A DNA stretch of 64,000 nucleotides, taken from assembly GCF_005280195.1 (NCBI RefSeq), contig NZ_SZPR01000012.1, positions 644,861-708,860 on the forward strand. The letters are read 5' to 3'. Source of the stretch: Streptomyces galbus. Its GTDB lineage: Bacteria; Actinomycetota; Actinomycetes; Streptomycetales; Streptomycetaceae. Made by a program: the position numbers and the translations under genes. Below are positions 1 through 9,051 of this stretch, in pieces. Position 1 is the first letter of the stretch; every line of letters starts with the position of its first letter. The notes beneath the pieces are model-generated. The model had not been told where the DNA came from, made no database searches, and was given only the letters and a program-made list of their open reading frames with translations.

Positions 1-68
1 AGGCCGCAGGCGCCCCTACGGGCCGTTCGGGCCGTACGGGTCCTGTGCGACCGTGAGGGCTCGTCGCC

Positions 69-107
69 TCCCGTCAGGGCGCGCCGCATCCCGTCAGGGC
101 GCGCCGC
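69..107. repeat. 20-bp-period tandem duplication at an anti-sigma gene 3' end
   Basis: A 19-bp unit (TCCCGTCAGGGCGCGCCGC) occurs at 69-87 and again at 89-107. The right copy contains the stop codon of the minus-strand gene ending at 94, so the duplication has copied the gene's 3' end. Bases 1-68 show no gene that I can support. Confidence 0.7.
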
Positions 108-567
108 CGTTCCCGCCCCCGTCGGCGTCCTCGACCAGGCGGACACGGGCGACGACCCGCTTGCCGGCTCCTTCGCGCCGTGCGTCGAAGGCGTCGGCGA
201 CGGCCCGTACGATCTCCAGCCCGTGCTGGCCCACCCGGCCGGGGTCGGCGTCGCGGGCCACCGGGAGCACCGGGTCGCTGTCCCACACCGCAACGTCCAC
301 CGCGTCACCGGTGACCCGCAGGTCCAGCAGGACGGGTCCGGGCGCGTACTTGTGCGCGTTGGTGACCAGCTCGCTGACCACCAGCACCGCGGTCTGCGAG
401 GCGCGCGGGGACACCGGCACGCCGTGCTCGTCGCGCACGCGGTCGAGGAACTCGGCCGTGAGGTGCCGGGCGTGGGCGATGCGTCCGCCGCCCGGTTCGA
501 GGGCGGCCGTCATCCGCGGCGGACCGGGTTCCGGGGCCCTGTCCCCTCCGAGCAGAACCGGCTCCAT
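94..567 (-). CDS. ATP-binding anti-sigma factor kinase (HATPase_c_2, RsbW-like)
   Basis: Small serine-kinase-type anti-sigma protein of 157 aa. Family members bind a sigma factor or phosphorylate a STAS antagonist. The GHKL fold is visible: N-box ELVTNAHKYA around residues 66-75, a WDSDP G1-type motif near 95-99, and GQHGLEIV near 113-120. I place the start at ATG 567 because that N-terminus (MEPV...) lines up with the paralogue at 30350 (VEPA...); the frame stays open to 714. It is divergent from the STAS gene at 738, so the two probably form a partner-switch pair. Which sigma factor it controls cannot be told from the sequence. Confidence 0.85.
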   Translation of the reverse strand: MEPVLLGGDRAPEPGPPRMTAALEPGGGRIAHARHLTAEFLDRVRDEHGVPVSPRASQTAVLVVSELVTNAHKYAPGPVLLDLRVTGDAVDVAVWDSDPVLPVARDADPGRVGQHGLEIVRAVADAFDARREGAGKRVVARVRLVEDADGGGNGGAP

Positions 568-737
568 CCCCACCGCCTCGTCACCCCGTTCCCTGCCGCC
601 GACGTCCCTGGCACGTTTCCCGTCACGTCCCGCGCACATGGCGGGGCCACTCAGGTGCATCTCCTCTACGATGCGGGCAGTCTTACGACCGGCACGTACT
701 GGCCGGAGATTCACCGAGTGTCGTTGACGAGGAAAGT

Positions 738-1103
738 GTGGCAGACAACCACCAAGGGTCAGACGCGAACGGTCTGGCCGTCTCCCGCCGGAGCCGTGAC
801 GGCGTGCTGATCGTCGCCGCCCACGGGGAGATCGACCTCACGAGCTGCGCACCCCTGGCGCAGGCCCTGGCGGTGCCCCGGGAGGCGACGGCCCCCAGGA
901 CCGTGGTCGACCTCAGCGGCGTCACGTTCATGGACTCCACCGGCATCAACCTCCTCATCGGCGCCGACCAGGCGGCCCGCGGTGCCCAGGGCTGGCTGCG
1001 CCTGGCCGCCCCCACCGAGGCGGTCCTGCGGACCATGCAGCTCGTCGGCCTGGACAGCGTCATCCCCAGCTACCGCACGGTGAGCGAGGCGCTGGAGGCG
1101 TGA
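738..1103 (+). CDS. STAS-domain anti-sigma factor antagonist
   Basis: A 121-aa single STAS domain of the SpoIIAA/RsbV type. The signature TFMDSTGINLL contains the serine that anti-sigma kinases phosphorylate in this family; GEIDL near residue 30 starts the first core strand. The GTG start at 738 has a GAGGAAA ribosome site just upstream. The divergent neighbour is a HATPase anti-sigma protein, which suggests a cognate pair that releases a sigma factor when the antagonist is dephosphorylated. The SpoIIE-type phosphatases at 17.8-22.6 kb could act on it, but that link is inference. Confidence 0.88.
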   Translation: MADNHQGSDANGLAVSRRSRDGVLIVAAHGEIDLTSCAPLAQALAVPREATAPRTVVDLSGVTFMDSTGINLLIGADQAARGAQGWLRLAAPTEAVLRTMQLVGLDSVIPSYRTVSEALEA

Positions 1104-1150
1104 CGGGTCCCGTACCGCCCGCCGATCGCGTGGAATATGCCGATCGAGGT

Positions 1151-1174
1151 GACTCGCGCGCGGCGAACGGGTAC
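1151..1174 (+). promoter_or_regulatory. Possible SigB-type promoter upstream of catalase
   Basis: GACT at 1151, a 14-bp spacer, then GGGTAC at 1169-1174. This fits the GNNT-N14-16-GGGTAY pattern known for Streptomyces stress sigma factors of the SigB family. It lies about 90 bp before the catalase start. The -35 match is weak by itself; the GGGTAC hexamer carries most of the evidence. Confidence 0.4.
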
Positions 1175-1264
1175 CCGTGACTCCCGCTGTGACCAGGCGG
1201 CGGCCACTGCCCCAGTGGCCCCGCACCCCGCGCCCGTGGGGACGAGCCGAAGGAGTCCGCACTC

Positions 1265-2923
1265 ATGACGGACGTATCTAGCCAGGGTCCCGCCCACGGC
1301 GACGACCGCAAGGTGCTCACCAACCGGCAGGGACACCCCGTCTACGACAACCAGAACCAGCGCACCGTCGGCGCCCGGGGCCCCGCCACCCTGGAGAACT
1401 ACCAGTTCCTGGAGAAGATCAGCCACTTCGACCGCGAGCGCATCCCCGAGCGGGTGGTCCACGCCCGCGGCGTCACCGCGTACGGCTACTTCGAGGCGTA
1501 CGGCGCCTGGGGCGACGAGCCCATCGACCGCTACACCCGCGCCAAGCTCTTCCAGGAGCGCGGCAAGCGCACCGACCTGGCCGTCCGCTTCTCCACCGTG
1601 ATCGGCGGCCGGGACTCCTCCGAGGCCGCCCGCGACCCCCGCGGCTTCGCGGTGAAGTTCTACACCGAGGACGGCAACTGGGACCTGGTCGGCAACAACC
1701 TGGGCGTCTTCTTCATCCGGGACGCGATCAAGTTCCCGGACGTCATCCACGCCCTCAAGCCCGACCCGGTGACCTTCGAGCAGCAGCCCCGGCGCATCTT
1801 CGACTTCATGTCGCAGACGCCCGAGTCGATGCACATGCTGGTCAACCTGTTCAGCCCGCGCGGCATCCCCGCCGACTACCGCCACATGCAGGGCTTCGGC
1901 GTCAACACGTACAAGTGGGTCAATCAGCAGGGCGAGACCAAGCTGGTGAAGTACCACTGGATGCCCAAGCAGGGCGTGCGCAGCATGACCGAGGAGGACG
2001 CCGCGAACGTGCAGGCCGACTCCCTCGGCCACGCCACGAAGGACCTGTACGAGGCCGTGGCGCGCGGCGACTTCCCGGAGTGGGAACTGCTCGTGCAGAT
2101 GATGGACGACGGCGAGCACCCGGAGCTGGACTTCGACCCGCTGGACGACACCAAGACCTGGCCCGAGCAGGACTTCCCGCCCAAGGCCGTGGGCCGGATG
2201 GTGCTCGACCGGATGCCGGAGAACTTCTTCGCCGAGAACGAGCAGATCTCCTTCGGCACCGGCGTCCTCGTCGACGGACTGGACTTCTCCGACGACAAGA
2301 TGCTGGTCGGCCGCACCTTCTCCTACAGCGACACCCAGCGCTACCGGGTCGGCCCCAACTACCTCCAGCTCCCCGTCAACCAGGCCAAGAACTCCGAGGT
2401 GCGCACCAACCAGCGCGACGGCCAGATGACCTACCACGTCGACGGCGGCGGCGAGAACCCGATCGTCAACTACGAGCCGTCGATCACCGGCGGGCTGCGT
2501 GAGGCCCAGTACCCCACGCACGACGAGCAGGGCCCGGAGATCCGGGGCCGGCTGACCCGCAAGCGGATCCCGCTGACCAACGACTACCTCCAGGCCGGCC
2601 AGCGCTACCTGCTGATGGAGGACTGGGAGCGCGACGACCTGGTCAAGAACCTCACGGCCATGCTGTCCCAGTGCGACCGGCCCGTGCAGGAGCGCATGGT
2701 CTGGCACTTCCTGCTGGTCGAGAACGACCTGGGCCGCAGGGTCGGCGACGGCCTGGGCATCGCCCCCGCCGACGTCGCCCACCTGGAGCCGCTGGCCAGC
2801 CAGGACCTCTCCGAGGACGACCGCAAGCGGCTCGCCAACCTGGGCGAGAACCCGCCGCGTGACGTGGAGGGCCTGACGATGACCCACTGCGTCCCCGACG
2901 AACGGCACGTCGTCACGCGGTGA
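1265..2923 (+). CDS. Monofunctional haem catalase
   Basis: 552-aa catalase that dismutates hydrogen peroxide in the cytoplasm. Visible active-site elements are distal His66 in VVHARG, the GNN Asn near residues 144-145 in [11 protein letters not shown], and the proximal haem Tyr354 within [16 protein letters not shown]. It is longer than the roughly 480-aa small-subunit catalases but has no large C-terminal flavodoxin-like domain of the HPII type. The ATG start follows an AAGGAG ribosome site. A GGGTAC-type promoter upstream and the preceding STAS/anti-sigma pair suggest stress-sigma control. An SDR follows on the same strand after 58 bp. Confidence 0.95.
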   Translation: MTDVSSQGPAHGDDRKVLTNRQGHPVYDNQNQRTVGARGPATLENYQFLEKISHFDRERIPERVVHARGVTAYGYFEAYGAWGDEPIDRYTRAKLFQERGKRTDLAVRFSTVIGGRDSSEAARDPRGFAVKFYTEDGNWDLVGNNLGVFFIRDAIKFPDVIHALKPDPVTFEQQPRRIFDFMSQTPESMHMLVNLFSPRGIPADYRHMQGFGVNTYKWVNQQGETKLVKYHWMPKQGVRSMTEEDAANVQADSLGHATKDLYEAVARGDFPEWELLVQMMDDGEHPELDFDPLDDTKTWPEQDFPPKAVGRMVLDRMPENFFAENEQISFGTGVLVDGLDFSDDKMLVGRTFSYSDTQRYRVGPNYLQLPVNQAKNSEVRTNQRDGQMTYHVDGGGENPIVNYEPSITGGLREAQYPTHDEQGPEIRGRLTRKRIPLTNDYLQAGQRYLLMEDWERDDLVKNLTAMLSQCDRPVQERMVWHFLLVENDLGRRVGDGLGIAPADVAHLEPLASQDLSEDDRKRLANLGENPPRDVEGLTMTHCVPDERHVVTR

Positions 2924-2981
2924 GGTCCGCGCGCCGCGCCACCGGGCGGTTGGGCCCGCCCCTCGTGGTTACCCCGGTCCC

Positions 2982-3782
2982 ATGGACGACACCAAGCCCC
3001 TCGCCCTGGTGACCGGGGCATCCAGCGGAATCGGGTACGAACTGGCCAGGCAGTTCGCGGAGCACGGCTACGACCTGGTGATCAACGCCGAGGACGCCCG
3101 TCTCGAGCTCGCCGCCGAGCGACTGCGCGAGACGGGCGTCGCCGTGCGTGCCGTACGGGCGGACCTGCGGGACCCCGCCGAGGTGGACCGGCTCGTCGCC
3201 GCCACCACCGGGCTGCGGCTCGACGTGGCCGCGCTGAACGCCGGGGTCGGCCAGGGCGGCGCCTTCGTGGACACCGACCTCGCCGACGACCAGTCGGTCA
3301 TCGACCTGAACGTGACCGCCACGGTCCGGCTCGCCAAGCCGCTGCTGCGCGAGATGGTCGCCCGCGACGCGGGGCACCTGGTGTTCACCTCGTCGATCGC
3401 CTCCACCATGCCGGGCCCCTTCCAGCCCGTCTACAACGCCTCCAAGTCCTTCGTGCAGTCCTTCGCCGAGGCCCTGCAGAACGAGCTGAAGGACACCGGC
3501 GTCGCCGTGACGTCCTTCATGCCGGGGCCCACCGACACCGACTTCTTCCGCCGGGCCGGCATGGACGAGGACACCAAGATCGGGACCATGGAGAAGGACG
3601 ACCCGGCCCAGGTGGCGCGGCAGGCGTTCGACGCCGTCATGAAGGGCCGCAAGAAGATCGTCACGGGCTCCCTGAAGACGAAGGCCCAGGGTCTGGCCGG
3701 CCGGGTCCTCCCGGACAGCGCCAAGGCGGCGATGCACCGCAAGCAGGCGGAGCCGGGGACCGGGAGCGGCGACGACGCCTGA
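2982..3782 (+). CDS. Short-chain dehydrogenase/reductase (DltE/YqjQ-like)
   Basis: 266-aa classical SDR. The nucleotide site is TGASSGIGYELA (residues 11-22), the structural motif is LNAGVG (NAG), the catalytic Ser lies in FTSSIAS, and the catalytic pair is YNASK. The C-terminus carries a short basic, Gly/Asp-ending tail. The substrate cannot be predicted. It follows the catalase by 58 bp, so co-transcription is likely; this suggests a role in stress such as removal of reactive carbonyls, but that is inference. Confidence 0.9.
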   Translation: MDDTKPLALVTGASSGIGYELARQFAEHGYDLVINAEDARLELAAERLRETGVAVRAVRADLRDPAEVDRLVAATTGLRLDVAALNAGVGQGGAFVDTDLADDQSVIDLNVTATVRLAKPLLREMVARDAGHLVFTSSIASTMPGPFQPVYNASKSFVQSFAEALQNELKDTGVAVTSFMPGPTDTDFFRRAGMDEDTKIGTMEKDDPAQVARQAFDAVMKGRKKIVTGSLKTKAQGLAGRVLPDSAKAAMHRKQAEPGTGSGDDA

Positions 3783-3888
3783 GGACGCCTGAACCTCTGG
3801 GCTTGCTCAAGAGGGGCTTGGGGCGGGAGCCGGGGTGGGCACCCTCGGAGCAGCCGGTGCGGACGCCCGGCGCGAAGGGGGAGACGTC

Positions 3889-4335
3889 ATGGTGCTCACG
3901 CTCGTACTGCTGGGAGCGGTCCTGGTGCTGCCGGCCGTCGTCGGGCTCATGTGGCCGGCGCGCAGGTCCTGGCGGCGGGCCTGGAAGAAGCGCGCCCGGC
4001 CCGGAGGGCCGGCGGGCGCCGGGAGCGCCCGCCGCGGCGGGCGGACCTGGCCGTCGGACGGCACGCGGGTGGCGGGCTCGGCGGGGTCGGGGGCCGACGG
4101 GGACACGGGGGCGATCCTCGCGACGTCCTGGTACGTGGCGGAGACGTCCGGGCACGGCTCGCCCTCCCACTCGTCCCACCACGGGCACCACGGGCACGAC
4201 TCCTCGCACCACTCCTCGTGCGGCTCCGCCCCGTCGTCCTGCGGGAGCATCTCGTCGTGCGGCAGCGGCTCGTCGTCGTGCGGGAGCAGTTCCTCGTCCT
4301 GCGGGAGTTCGTCGTCGTGCGGCAGCAGCACCTGA
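3889..4335 (+). CDS. Small membrane protein with His-rich and Cys-Gly-Ser repeat tail
   Basis: 148 aa if translation starts at ATG 3889, which has a GGGGGAG ribosome site; the frame is open from 3835. Residues 1-20 form one hydrophobic helix and are followed by a strongly basic stretch (ARRSWRRAWKKRARP). The last 60 residues are low complexity: a His/Ser segment (SHHGHHGHDSSHHSS), then six cysteines spaced 6-7 residues apart in CGSSSS-type repeats up to the stop. Such a tail could bind metal or become cross-linked, but no function is known to me. It is convergent with the amidase gene 10 bp away. Confidence 0.6.
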   Translation: MVLTLVLLGAVLVLPAVVGLMWPARRSWRRAWKKRARPGGPAGAGSARRGGRTWPSDGTRVAGSAGSGADGDTGAILATSWYVAETSGHGSPSHSSHHGHHGHDSSHHSSCGSAPSSCGSISSCGSGSSSCGSSSSSCGSSSSCGSST

Positions 4336-4345
4336 GGGCGGGGGG

Positions 4346-5488
4346 TCAGCCCGCCGCCTGTGCCGCCAGGGTGCGGATGTGGGTGAGCTCGGCGTACAGC
4401 GCGTCACCGGGGCACTGGGTGTTGTAGCCGTCGCGGTGGCCGTGGATGGTCGGCAGGCTGATCCGGGTGCCCAGGGTCCACGCCCTGCCGAAGTAGTTGG
4501 TGCCGTCGGCGCCCGCGGTGAGGGTCGTGGTGCCGGTGGGGCTGACGGCGTACTGGCCGAGCTTCCAGGCGGCGAGGCGGGCCACCGCCGACGTCACGGC
4601 CTCGCCCGGCGCGGCCGTGGTGTAAGTCCCGAGCACCGCGATCCCGGACGTCTCGGTGTTGAAGCCGTACGCGTGGGCGCCGAGCACCGGCCTGTCGACA
4701 CCGCCCTTGCGGCCCTCGTAGAGGGTGCCGCACTTGTCGACCAGGAAGTTGTAGCCGATGTCCCGCCAGCCCAACTGCTGCACGTGGTAGGCGTAGATGC
4801 CCCGTACGACGGCGGGTGCCTCGGCGCAGGAGTAGGCGTTGCTGCCGGCGGTGTGGTGCACCACGACGGCCTTGACCTTGCCGCCCGGGAGGTACTGCGG
4901 CGCCGCCGGGCTGATCGACTCGTCCGCGCCCCATCCGGCCCGTGAGGTGATGGCCGGCCGCCCGGCGCCCAGCGTCCCCGTGCCGCCCCCGGCGGGCTGC
5001 GCCGGGCTGCCGGCGGCCGGGGTGACCGGCGTGTCCCGGCCGGGGTCGATCAGGTCCAGCCGCAGTCCGGCGGGCAGTGCGGCCGTCGGGCCGGAGCCGG
5101 CCGCGATGCGGACCTCGGCGCCGTCGGACGGCCCGGCCCACACCGCCGACGTACCGCCGCGGCGGGCCGAGGCGTCCCCGGGGCCGTCGTCCGCGTCGAG
5201 CGGCGACCAGCCCGACCACTGGCCCGAGACGGCGCTGCGGGTACGGAACTCGGCCGTGCCGGTGAGCCGGGCCCGCGGGTCGTCCCAGGTCACGCCGAGC
5301 AGGCTGAAGGGCCGTGTCTCGGAGAGGCTCACGGAGGCGTCGCGCTCACCGGGGGCCACGGGCACCGCGCGCGTCTGGCTGTGCGCGGCGACGGGGCGGG
5401 GGCCGTCGGACGGCACCGTCGGCCCGGGCGCTCCGTGCAGGGCGAACACCCCGGTGACGGCCGCGGCGGCCATCTGTACCCACTTCAC
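4346..5488 (-). CDS. Secreted peptidoglycan-recognition / N-acetylmuramoyl-L-alanine amidase family protein
   Basis: 380 aa with a short N-terminal signal-like segment (MKWVQMAAAAVTGVFA). A middle region of about 170 residues resembles the low-complexity linker domain of Streptomyces PGRP-like proteins. The C-terminal amidase_2/PGRP domain starts near ITSRAGWGADES. Zinc-site candidates are the VVHHTAG histidine, the HGHRDGYNTQCPGD histidine and its cysteine. Family members cleave or bind the peptide stem of peptidoglycan outside the cell. The start is GTG 5488, behind GGGAGAG. An upstream open frame ends with a 4-bp GTGA overlap, but I do not call it a gene. Confidence 0.88.
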   Translation of the reverse strand: MKWVQMAAAAVTGVFALHGAPGPTVPSDGPRPVAAHSQTRAVPVAPGERDASVSLSETRPFSLLGVTWDDPRARLTGTAEFRTRSAVSGQWSGWSPLDADDGPGDASARRGGTSAVWAGPSDGAEVRIAAGSGPTAALPAGLRLDLIDPGRDTPVTPAAGSPAQPAGGGTGTLGAGRPAITSRAGWGADESISPAAPQYLPGGKVKAVVVHHTAGSNAYSCAEAPAVVRGIYAYHVQQLGWRDIGYNFLVDKCGTLYEGRKGGVDRPVLGAHAYGFNTETSGIAVLGTYTTAAPGEAVTSAVARLAAWKLGQYAVSPTGTTTLTAGADGTNYFGRAWTLGTRISLPTIHGHRDGYNTQCPGDALYAELTHIRTLAAQAAG

Positions 5489-5906
5489 GTATGGACTCTC
5501 CCGTCGAGGAACGCCGTGGCGCCGGGCGGCAGGTACGGCTGCTGCTTGACGATCGTCGGATCATCGGCCCGGGTCGGCAGGGGGAGGCCCCGCCGCGTGC
5601 CTCGAAGGGGGGAGCGGGGCTCGGCCGGACGGAGCACCGGAGCCGGTGCGCGGGCCGCTCCCGGCGGACGGAGGCCGGTACTGCCACCGGTGCGCGGGGC
5701 CGGGCGGGGAGGCCGGTGGTGCGACCGGTGCGGCGGGCCGGACCGGGCGTACGGAGACCGGTCGTGCACCGCGGTCGTCCGCCGGGCAGGGTGCTGATCG
5801 GCCAACTCCTCGTCCCGAGTCGGCCGATGTGCGCCGTTCGAGCGGGACCGGCGCCGCGACAAAGGCACCATGGGCGGAGATTCCCGCCCGAGAGGTGATT
5901 CCGCGC
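5489..5906. other. Intergenic region, no supported gene
   Basis: 418 bp between the divergent amidase and P450 genes. It is very GC-rich with many ACCGGT-type short repeats (for example around 5640-5770). Open frames exist on both strands but their composition and lack of ribosome sites do not support them. The P450 ribosome site (GAGAGGTG) sits at its right end. Confidence 0.5.
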
Positions 5907-7103
5907 ATGAGCATCGTCGATCTCGCCGCGCTCGGTGAGTCCTTCACCCGCGACCCGTTCCCCGTCTACGCCCGCTTACGGGCCCGCGGCCCCGTGCACC
6001 GGATCCGGATGCCCGAGGGAGGCACCGAGGCCTGGCTCGTCGTGGGCCACGAGGCCGGACGCGCGGCGCTCACCGACCCGCGGCTGTCCAAGGACTGGGA
6101 CTCGGCGTCCCCGCGCCTGGGACTGGGCGCGGTCTCGGCGGGCCGGCACATGCTCCGGGCCGACCCGCCGGACCACACGCGCCTGCGCAAGGCCGTCGCG
6201 CGCGAGTTCACCCCGCGCCGCGTCGACGACCTCGCCCCGCGCGTCCAGAAGACCACCGACCTGCTCCTGGACCGCATGCTCGCCGCGCCCGACGGGCGGG
6301 CCGACCTCGTGGAGGCGCTGGCCTTCCCGCTGCCCATCACCGTGATCTGCGACCTCCTCGGGGTGCCCGACCTGGACCGGGCACCGTTCCGCGCCTGGTC
6401 GAACGACGCGCTCAGCGCCACCGACCGTGAGGTGCGCAGGACCGCCGCCGAGGCGATGGCCCAGTACATGCGGGAGCTGGTGGAGGAGAAGGGCCGCCAC
6501 CCGGGCGAGGACCTGATGAGCGCCCTGATCAAGGGCTCGCGCGATGACCCGGACGGCCTGTCGGAGGACGAACTGGTCGGCATGGCCTGGCTGTTGCTGG
6601 TGGCCGGGCACGAGACCACGGTCAACCTCATCGCCAACGGTGTCCTGGCCCTGCTCACCCACCCCGACCAACTCGCCGCGCTGCGCGCCGACCTGGACCT
6701 GACCGAGCGGGCCGTCGAGGAGATGCTGCGCTACGAAGGGCCCCTGGAGACCCCCACCTACCGCTTCACCACCGAACCCGTCACCATCGGCGGGACCGAG
6801 ATCCCCGGCGGGGGCGAACTCGTCCTGGTCGCGCTGGCCGACGCCAACCGGGACACGACGCGCTTCGCCGCGCCCGACCGCTTCGACATCTCCCGCGACG
6901 CCCGCGGCCACCTGGCCTTCGGGCACGGCATCCACTACTGCCTGGGAGCGCCCCTCGCCCGGCTGGAAGCCCGCATCGTCGTCAGGACCCTGCTCGAACG
7001 CTGTCCCGACCTCGCCCTGGACGTCCACCCGGCCGCGCTGACCTGGCGGCAGGGGCTGATGATCCGCGGCCCGCAGAGCCTGCCCGTACGGTTCGCCGCG
7101 TAG
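5907..7103 (+). CDS. Cytochrome P450 (bacterial class I, CYP107-like)
   Basis: 398 aa from ATG 5907 with a GAGAGGTG ribosome site; the frame opens earlier at 5646 but without coding-like sequence. The I-helix oxygen-activation motif is AGHETT near residue 233, the K-helix ExxR is EEMLR, and the haem loop FGHGIHYCLG places the ligand Cys at 345. Soluble P450s of this sort take electrons from a ferredoxin and hydroxylate secondary metabolites, terpenoids or xenobiotics. No ferredoxin or biosynthetic gene is adjacent, so the substrate is unknown. Confidence 0.93.
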   Translation: MSIVDLAALGESFTRDPFPVYARLRARGPVHRIRMPEGGTEAWLVVGHEAGRAALTDPRLSKDWDSASPRLGLGAVSAGRHMLRADPPDHTRLRKAVAREFTPRRVDDLAPRVQKTTDLLLDRMLAAPDGRADLVEALAFPLPITVICDLLGVPDLDRAPFRAWSNDALSATDREVRRTAAEAMAQYMRELVEEKGRHPGEDLMSALIKGSRDDPDGLSEDELVGMAWLLLVAGHETTVNLIANGVLALLTHPDQLAALRADLDLTERAVEEMLRYEGPLETPTYRFTTEPVTIGGTEIPGGGELVLVALADANRDTTRFAAPDRFDISRDARGHLAFGHGIHYCLGAPLARLEARIVVRTLLERCPDLALDVHPAALTWRQGLMIRGPQSLPVRFAA

Positions 7104-7151
7104 CCGGGCGTAGCCGGAGGCCGCGCGGGGCGCCGCAGGCCGGTCACGCCG

Positions 7152-7502
7152 TCAGGCGGCCGCCGTGTACGCGGTCGCCACGGCGGTGTCGGCGCGCGCG
7201 TGGATCACCAGACGGATGCCGCACGCCTCGGCGTTCGTCTCCAGCAGACGCCGCACGGGTGCGCTGGCCGCGGCCACGGAGAGGAGGATGCCCAGCCGGC
7301 AGCACAGGCGCTGCACGCGCAGGACGACGCCGACGGTCGCGCTCAGCGCGCTCTGCCCGTCGAGGACGATGACGACGGCGGACGGCCTGCACCCCTGGAC
7401 CAGGTCGCTGATGCGCGTGTAGAGCGTGCCCCGGCCGTCGGCGTCCACGTCGTCGTGCACGGTGAGAACGAGGACGTCCCGGTCGAGTGAGTGGGACAGC
7501 AT
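7152..7502 (-). CDS. STAS-like anti-sigma antagonist, divergent
   Basis: 116 aa with the alpha/beta pattern of a STAS domain: strand VLVLTVHDDVDADG, a helix, then VVIVLDGQSALSATVGVVLRVQ. The phospho-site region reads GQSALSATVG instead of the usual DSTG, so the conserved Asp is absent although serines remain. Function as a kinase-regulated antagonist is therefore uncertain. The start at 7502 has a clean GGAGG ribosome site. It is convergent with the P450 and divergent from the ferritin-like gene. Confidence 0.75.
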   Translation of the reverse strand: MLSHSLDRDVLVLTVHDDVDADGRGTLYTRISDLVQGCRPSAVVIVLDGQSALSATVGVVLRVQRLCCRLGILLSVAAASAPVRRLLETNAEACGIRLVIHARADTAVATAYTAAA

Positions 7503-7840
7503 CGCGGCCTCCGATCAGATGTGCGGTCACCCGCCTGGACGACGGGTACCCGGCCCGGTATGCGTCATACGTCCTCGGGATCGTCCGCGCCCGGTGCGTA
7601 CGGCTGTTCGCGGGGGCGCGGAAGGGTGAGGGGCACGGGCGTCTTTCGGTCATGCCATATGCCGTGCGCACTGTCACGCCGGGCGGGTCAGCAGGGGGAA
7701 CCCTGTCGCCCACGGCCCTGTGCGGTGGCTGGGAAACGCCGTAGCGGCACAGACTGCGGTGTCGGACCTGTGCTCGTCGTCCTCGGCGGGGTACTCCGCG
7801 GACGCGCGAGTTCCACCACCCCCCCCAGGAGGCACCGCCC
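7503..7840. other. Divergent intergenic region
   Basis: 338 bp between the STAS-like gene (minus) and the ferritin-like gene (plus). It contains a GGGTAC-type promoter candidate for each direction (7546-7570 minus; GGGTAC at 7789 plus, without a good -35). No additional gene is supported. Confidence 0.5.
7546..7570 (-). promoter_or_regulatory. Possible SigB-type promoter for the STAS-like gene
   Basis: Read on the minus strand: GTAT (7570-7567), a 15-bp spacer, then GGGTAC (7551-7546). This would start transcription about 40 bp before the gene at 7502. It matches the stress-sigma consensus and would form a feedback loop in which a SigB-like factor drives its own antagonist family. Confidence is limited because only one hexamer is strong. 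Confidence 0.4.
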
Positions 7841-9040
7841 ATGACCTTCAATCCCCTCGAGCAGCGGGGCATCCCGCTGGACCGCCAGCTCCGCAGCTGG
7901 CGGGAGCTGAACGTCCCGCCGATCGACCCGGACCGCTGTGACCCGTACACCCGATGTCGCATCATCACGATGAACGGCATCGAGGTCGAAGCCATCATGT
8001 TCAGCCACCAGCTCGCCCGGAACACCGTGGACCCCGAGGTCAAGCGGCAGCTCGCCCGGACCCGGTACATCGAGGCCCAGCAGCAGAAGGTCGTCAACTG
8101 GCTGCTGCCGGGCGTCTCCTCGGTCCTGGAGACCACCATCGCCTACGAGCAGGTCGCGGTGGACCTGACCGGCTGGGTGGCCCGGATGGAGCCGGACCCC
8201 TACCTCAAACAGGCGTACGAGTTCGGCGTGCTGGAGGACTTCGACCACCTGTACCGGTACGCCAACCTCTACGAGATGATCGAGCACCGCAAGGCGGAGT
8301 CGATCGTCGACAACCTCACCGAGGTCATGCCGGGCCGGCCGACCCGGTTCCACCACCGCGACCCCGTCGACAACGTGCGCGACCCGTACGACAAGGACAC
8401 GACCAACCCGCTGTCCAAGCTGCACGCGCTGACCATCATGTCGGCCGAGCAGCAGACCATGAACTTCTACATGAACGTCGGCCCGCAGTACATGGAGCCG
8501 ATCGCCCGCCAGCTCTACCAGGAGATCGGGCTCATCGAGGAGGAACACGTCACCCACTACGAGTCCCTGGTGGACCCGGGGGAGACGTGGTGGGAGCAGC
8601 TCGTCAACCACGAGTACAACGAGTGCTACCTGTACTACTCCTTCATGGAGCAGGAGAGCGACCCGAAGGTGAAGGCCATCTGGGAGCTGCACCTGAACAT
8701 GGAGCTGGAGCACCTGCACATCGCCTGCGACCTGATGCGCCGTCACGACGGGCGCGAGCCGCAGGAGGTCCTGGCGCCGGAGCTGCCGAACGTGCTCACC
8801 TTCGAGCCCAACAAGCAGTACCTGCGGCACTTGCTGGACACCCAGATGGACCTGACCACGCTGGGCGCCGGCTACGTCCGCGAGGCCCACGAGCGGTTCG
8901 AGAAGATGCAGGAGCAGATCCACGGCGGCGAGGAACCGCCCAGCGACCGGGTCATGGCCGAGCACGACGAGATGTTCGGCCGCGAGTACCGCGTGCAGTC
9001 CGAGGGCGAGCACCCCGACCCCGCGATGCGCGAGAAGTGA
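7841..9040 (+). CDS. Ferritin-like diiron protein of unknown function
   Basis: 399 aa, all-helical in appearance. Metal-ligand motifs typical of the ferritin-like superfamily are present: EEEHVTHYE near residue 230 and MELEHLHIA near 287, with further glutamates in EQQTMNFY. There is no signal peptide or transmembrane helix. The ATG start has an AGGAGG ribosome site. The next gene, a hemerythrin, starts 11 bp downstream, so the two are surely one transcript. Diiron chemistry (peroxide or oxygen handling, or iron storage) is likely from the motifs, but I do not recognise a characterised homologue. Confidence 0.8.
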   Translation: MTFNPLEQRGIPLDRQLRSWRELNVPPIDPDRCDPYTRCRIITMNGIEVEAIMFSHQLARNTVDPEVKRQLARTRYIEAQQQKVVNWLLPGVSSVLETTIAYEQVAVDLTGWVARMEPDPYLKQAYEFGVLEDFDHLYRYANLYEMIEHRKAESIVDNLTEVMPGRPTRFHHRDPVDNVRDPYDKDTTNPLSKLHALTIMSAEQQTMNFYMNVGPQYMEPIARQLYQEIGLIEEEHVTHYESLVDPGETWWEQLVNHEYNECYLYYSFMEQESDPKVKAIWELHLNMELEHLHIACDLMRRHDGREPQEVLAPELPNVLTFEPNKQYLRHLLDTQMDLTTLGAGYVREAHERFEKMQEQIHGGEEPPSDRVMAEHDEMFGREYRVQSEGEHPDPAMREK

Positions 9041-9051
9041 GGCCGCCGACC

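Noticed and set aside
1070-2908. 612-aa frame antisense to catalase
   Set aside because: Val/Leu/Gly/His-rich shadow produced by high GC at third positions of the real gene.
3807-4331. Minus-strand frame with Asp/Glu/His/Leu repeats
   Set aside because: It is the antisense image of the Ser/Cys/Gly repeats of the plus-strand gene; no start or ribosome site.
5485-5871. 128-aa minus-strand frame ending in a GTGA overlap with the amidase gene
   Set aside because: Only its last 30 codons look protein-like; the rest is Arg/Pro-rich without a ribosome site, and the amidase has its own good ribosome site.
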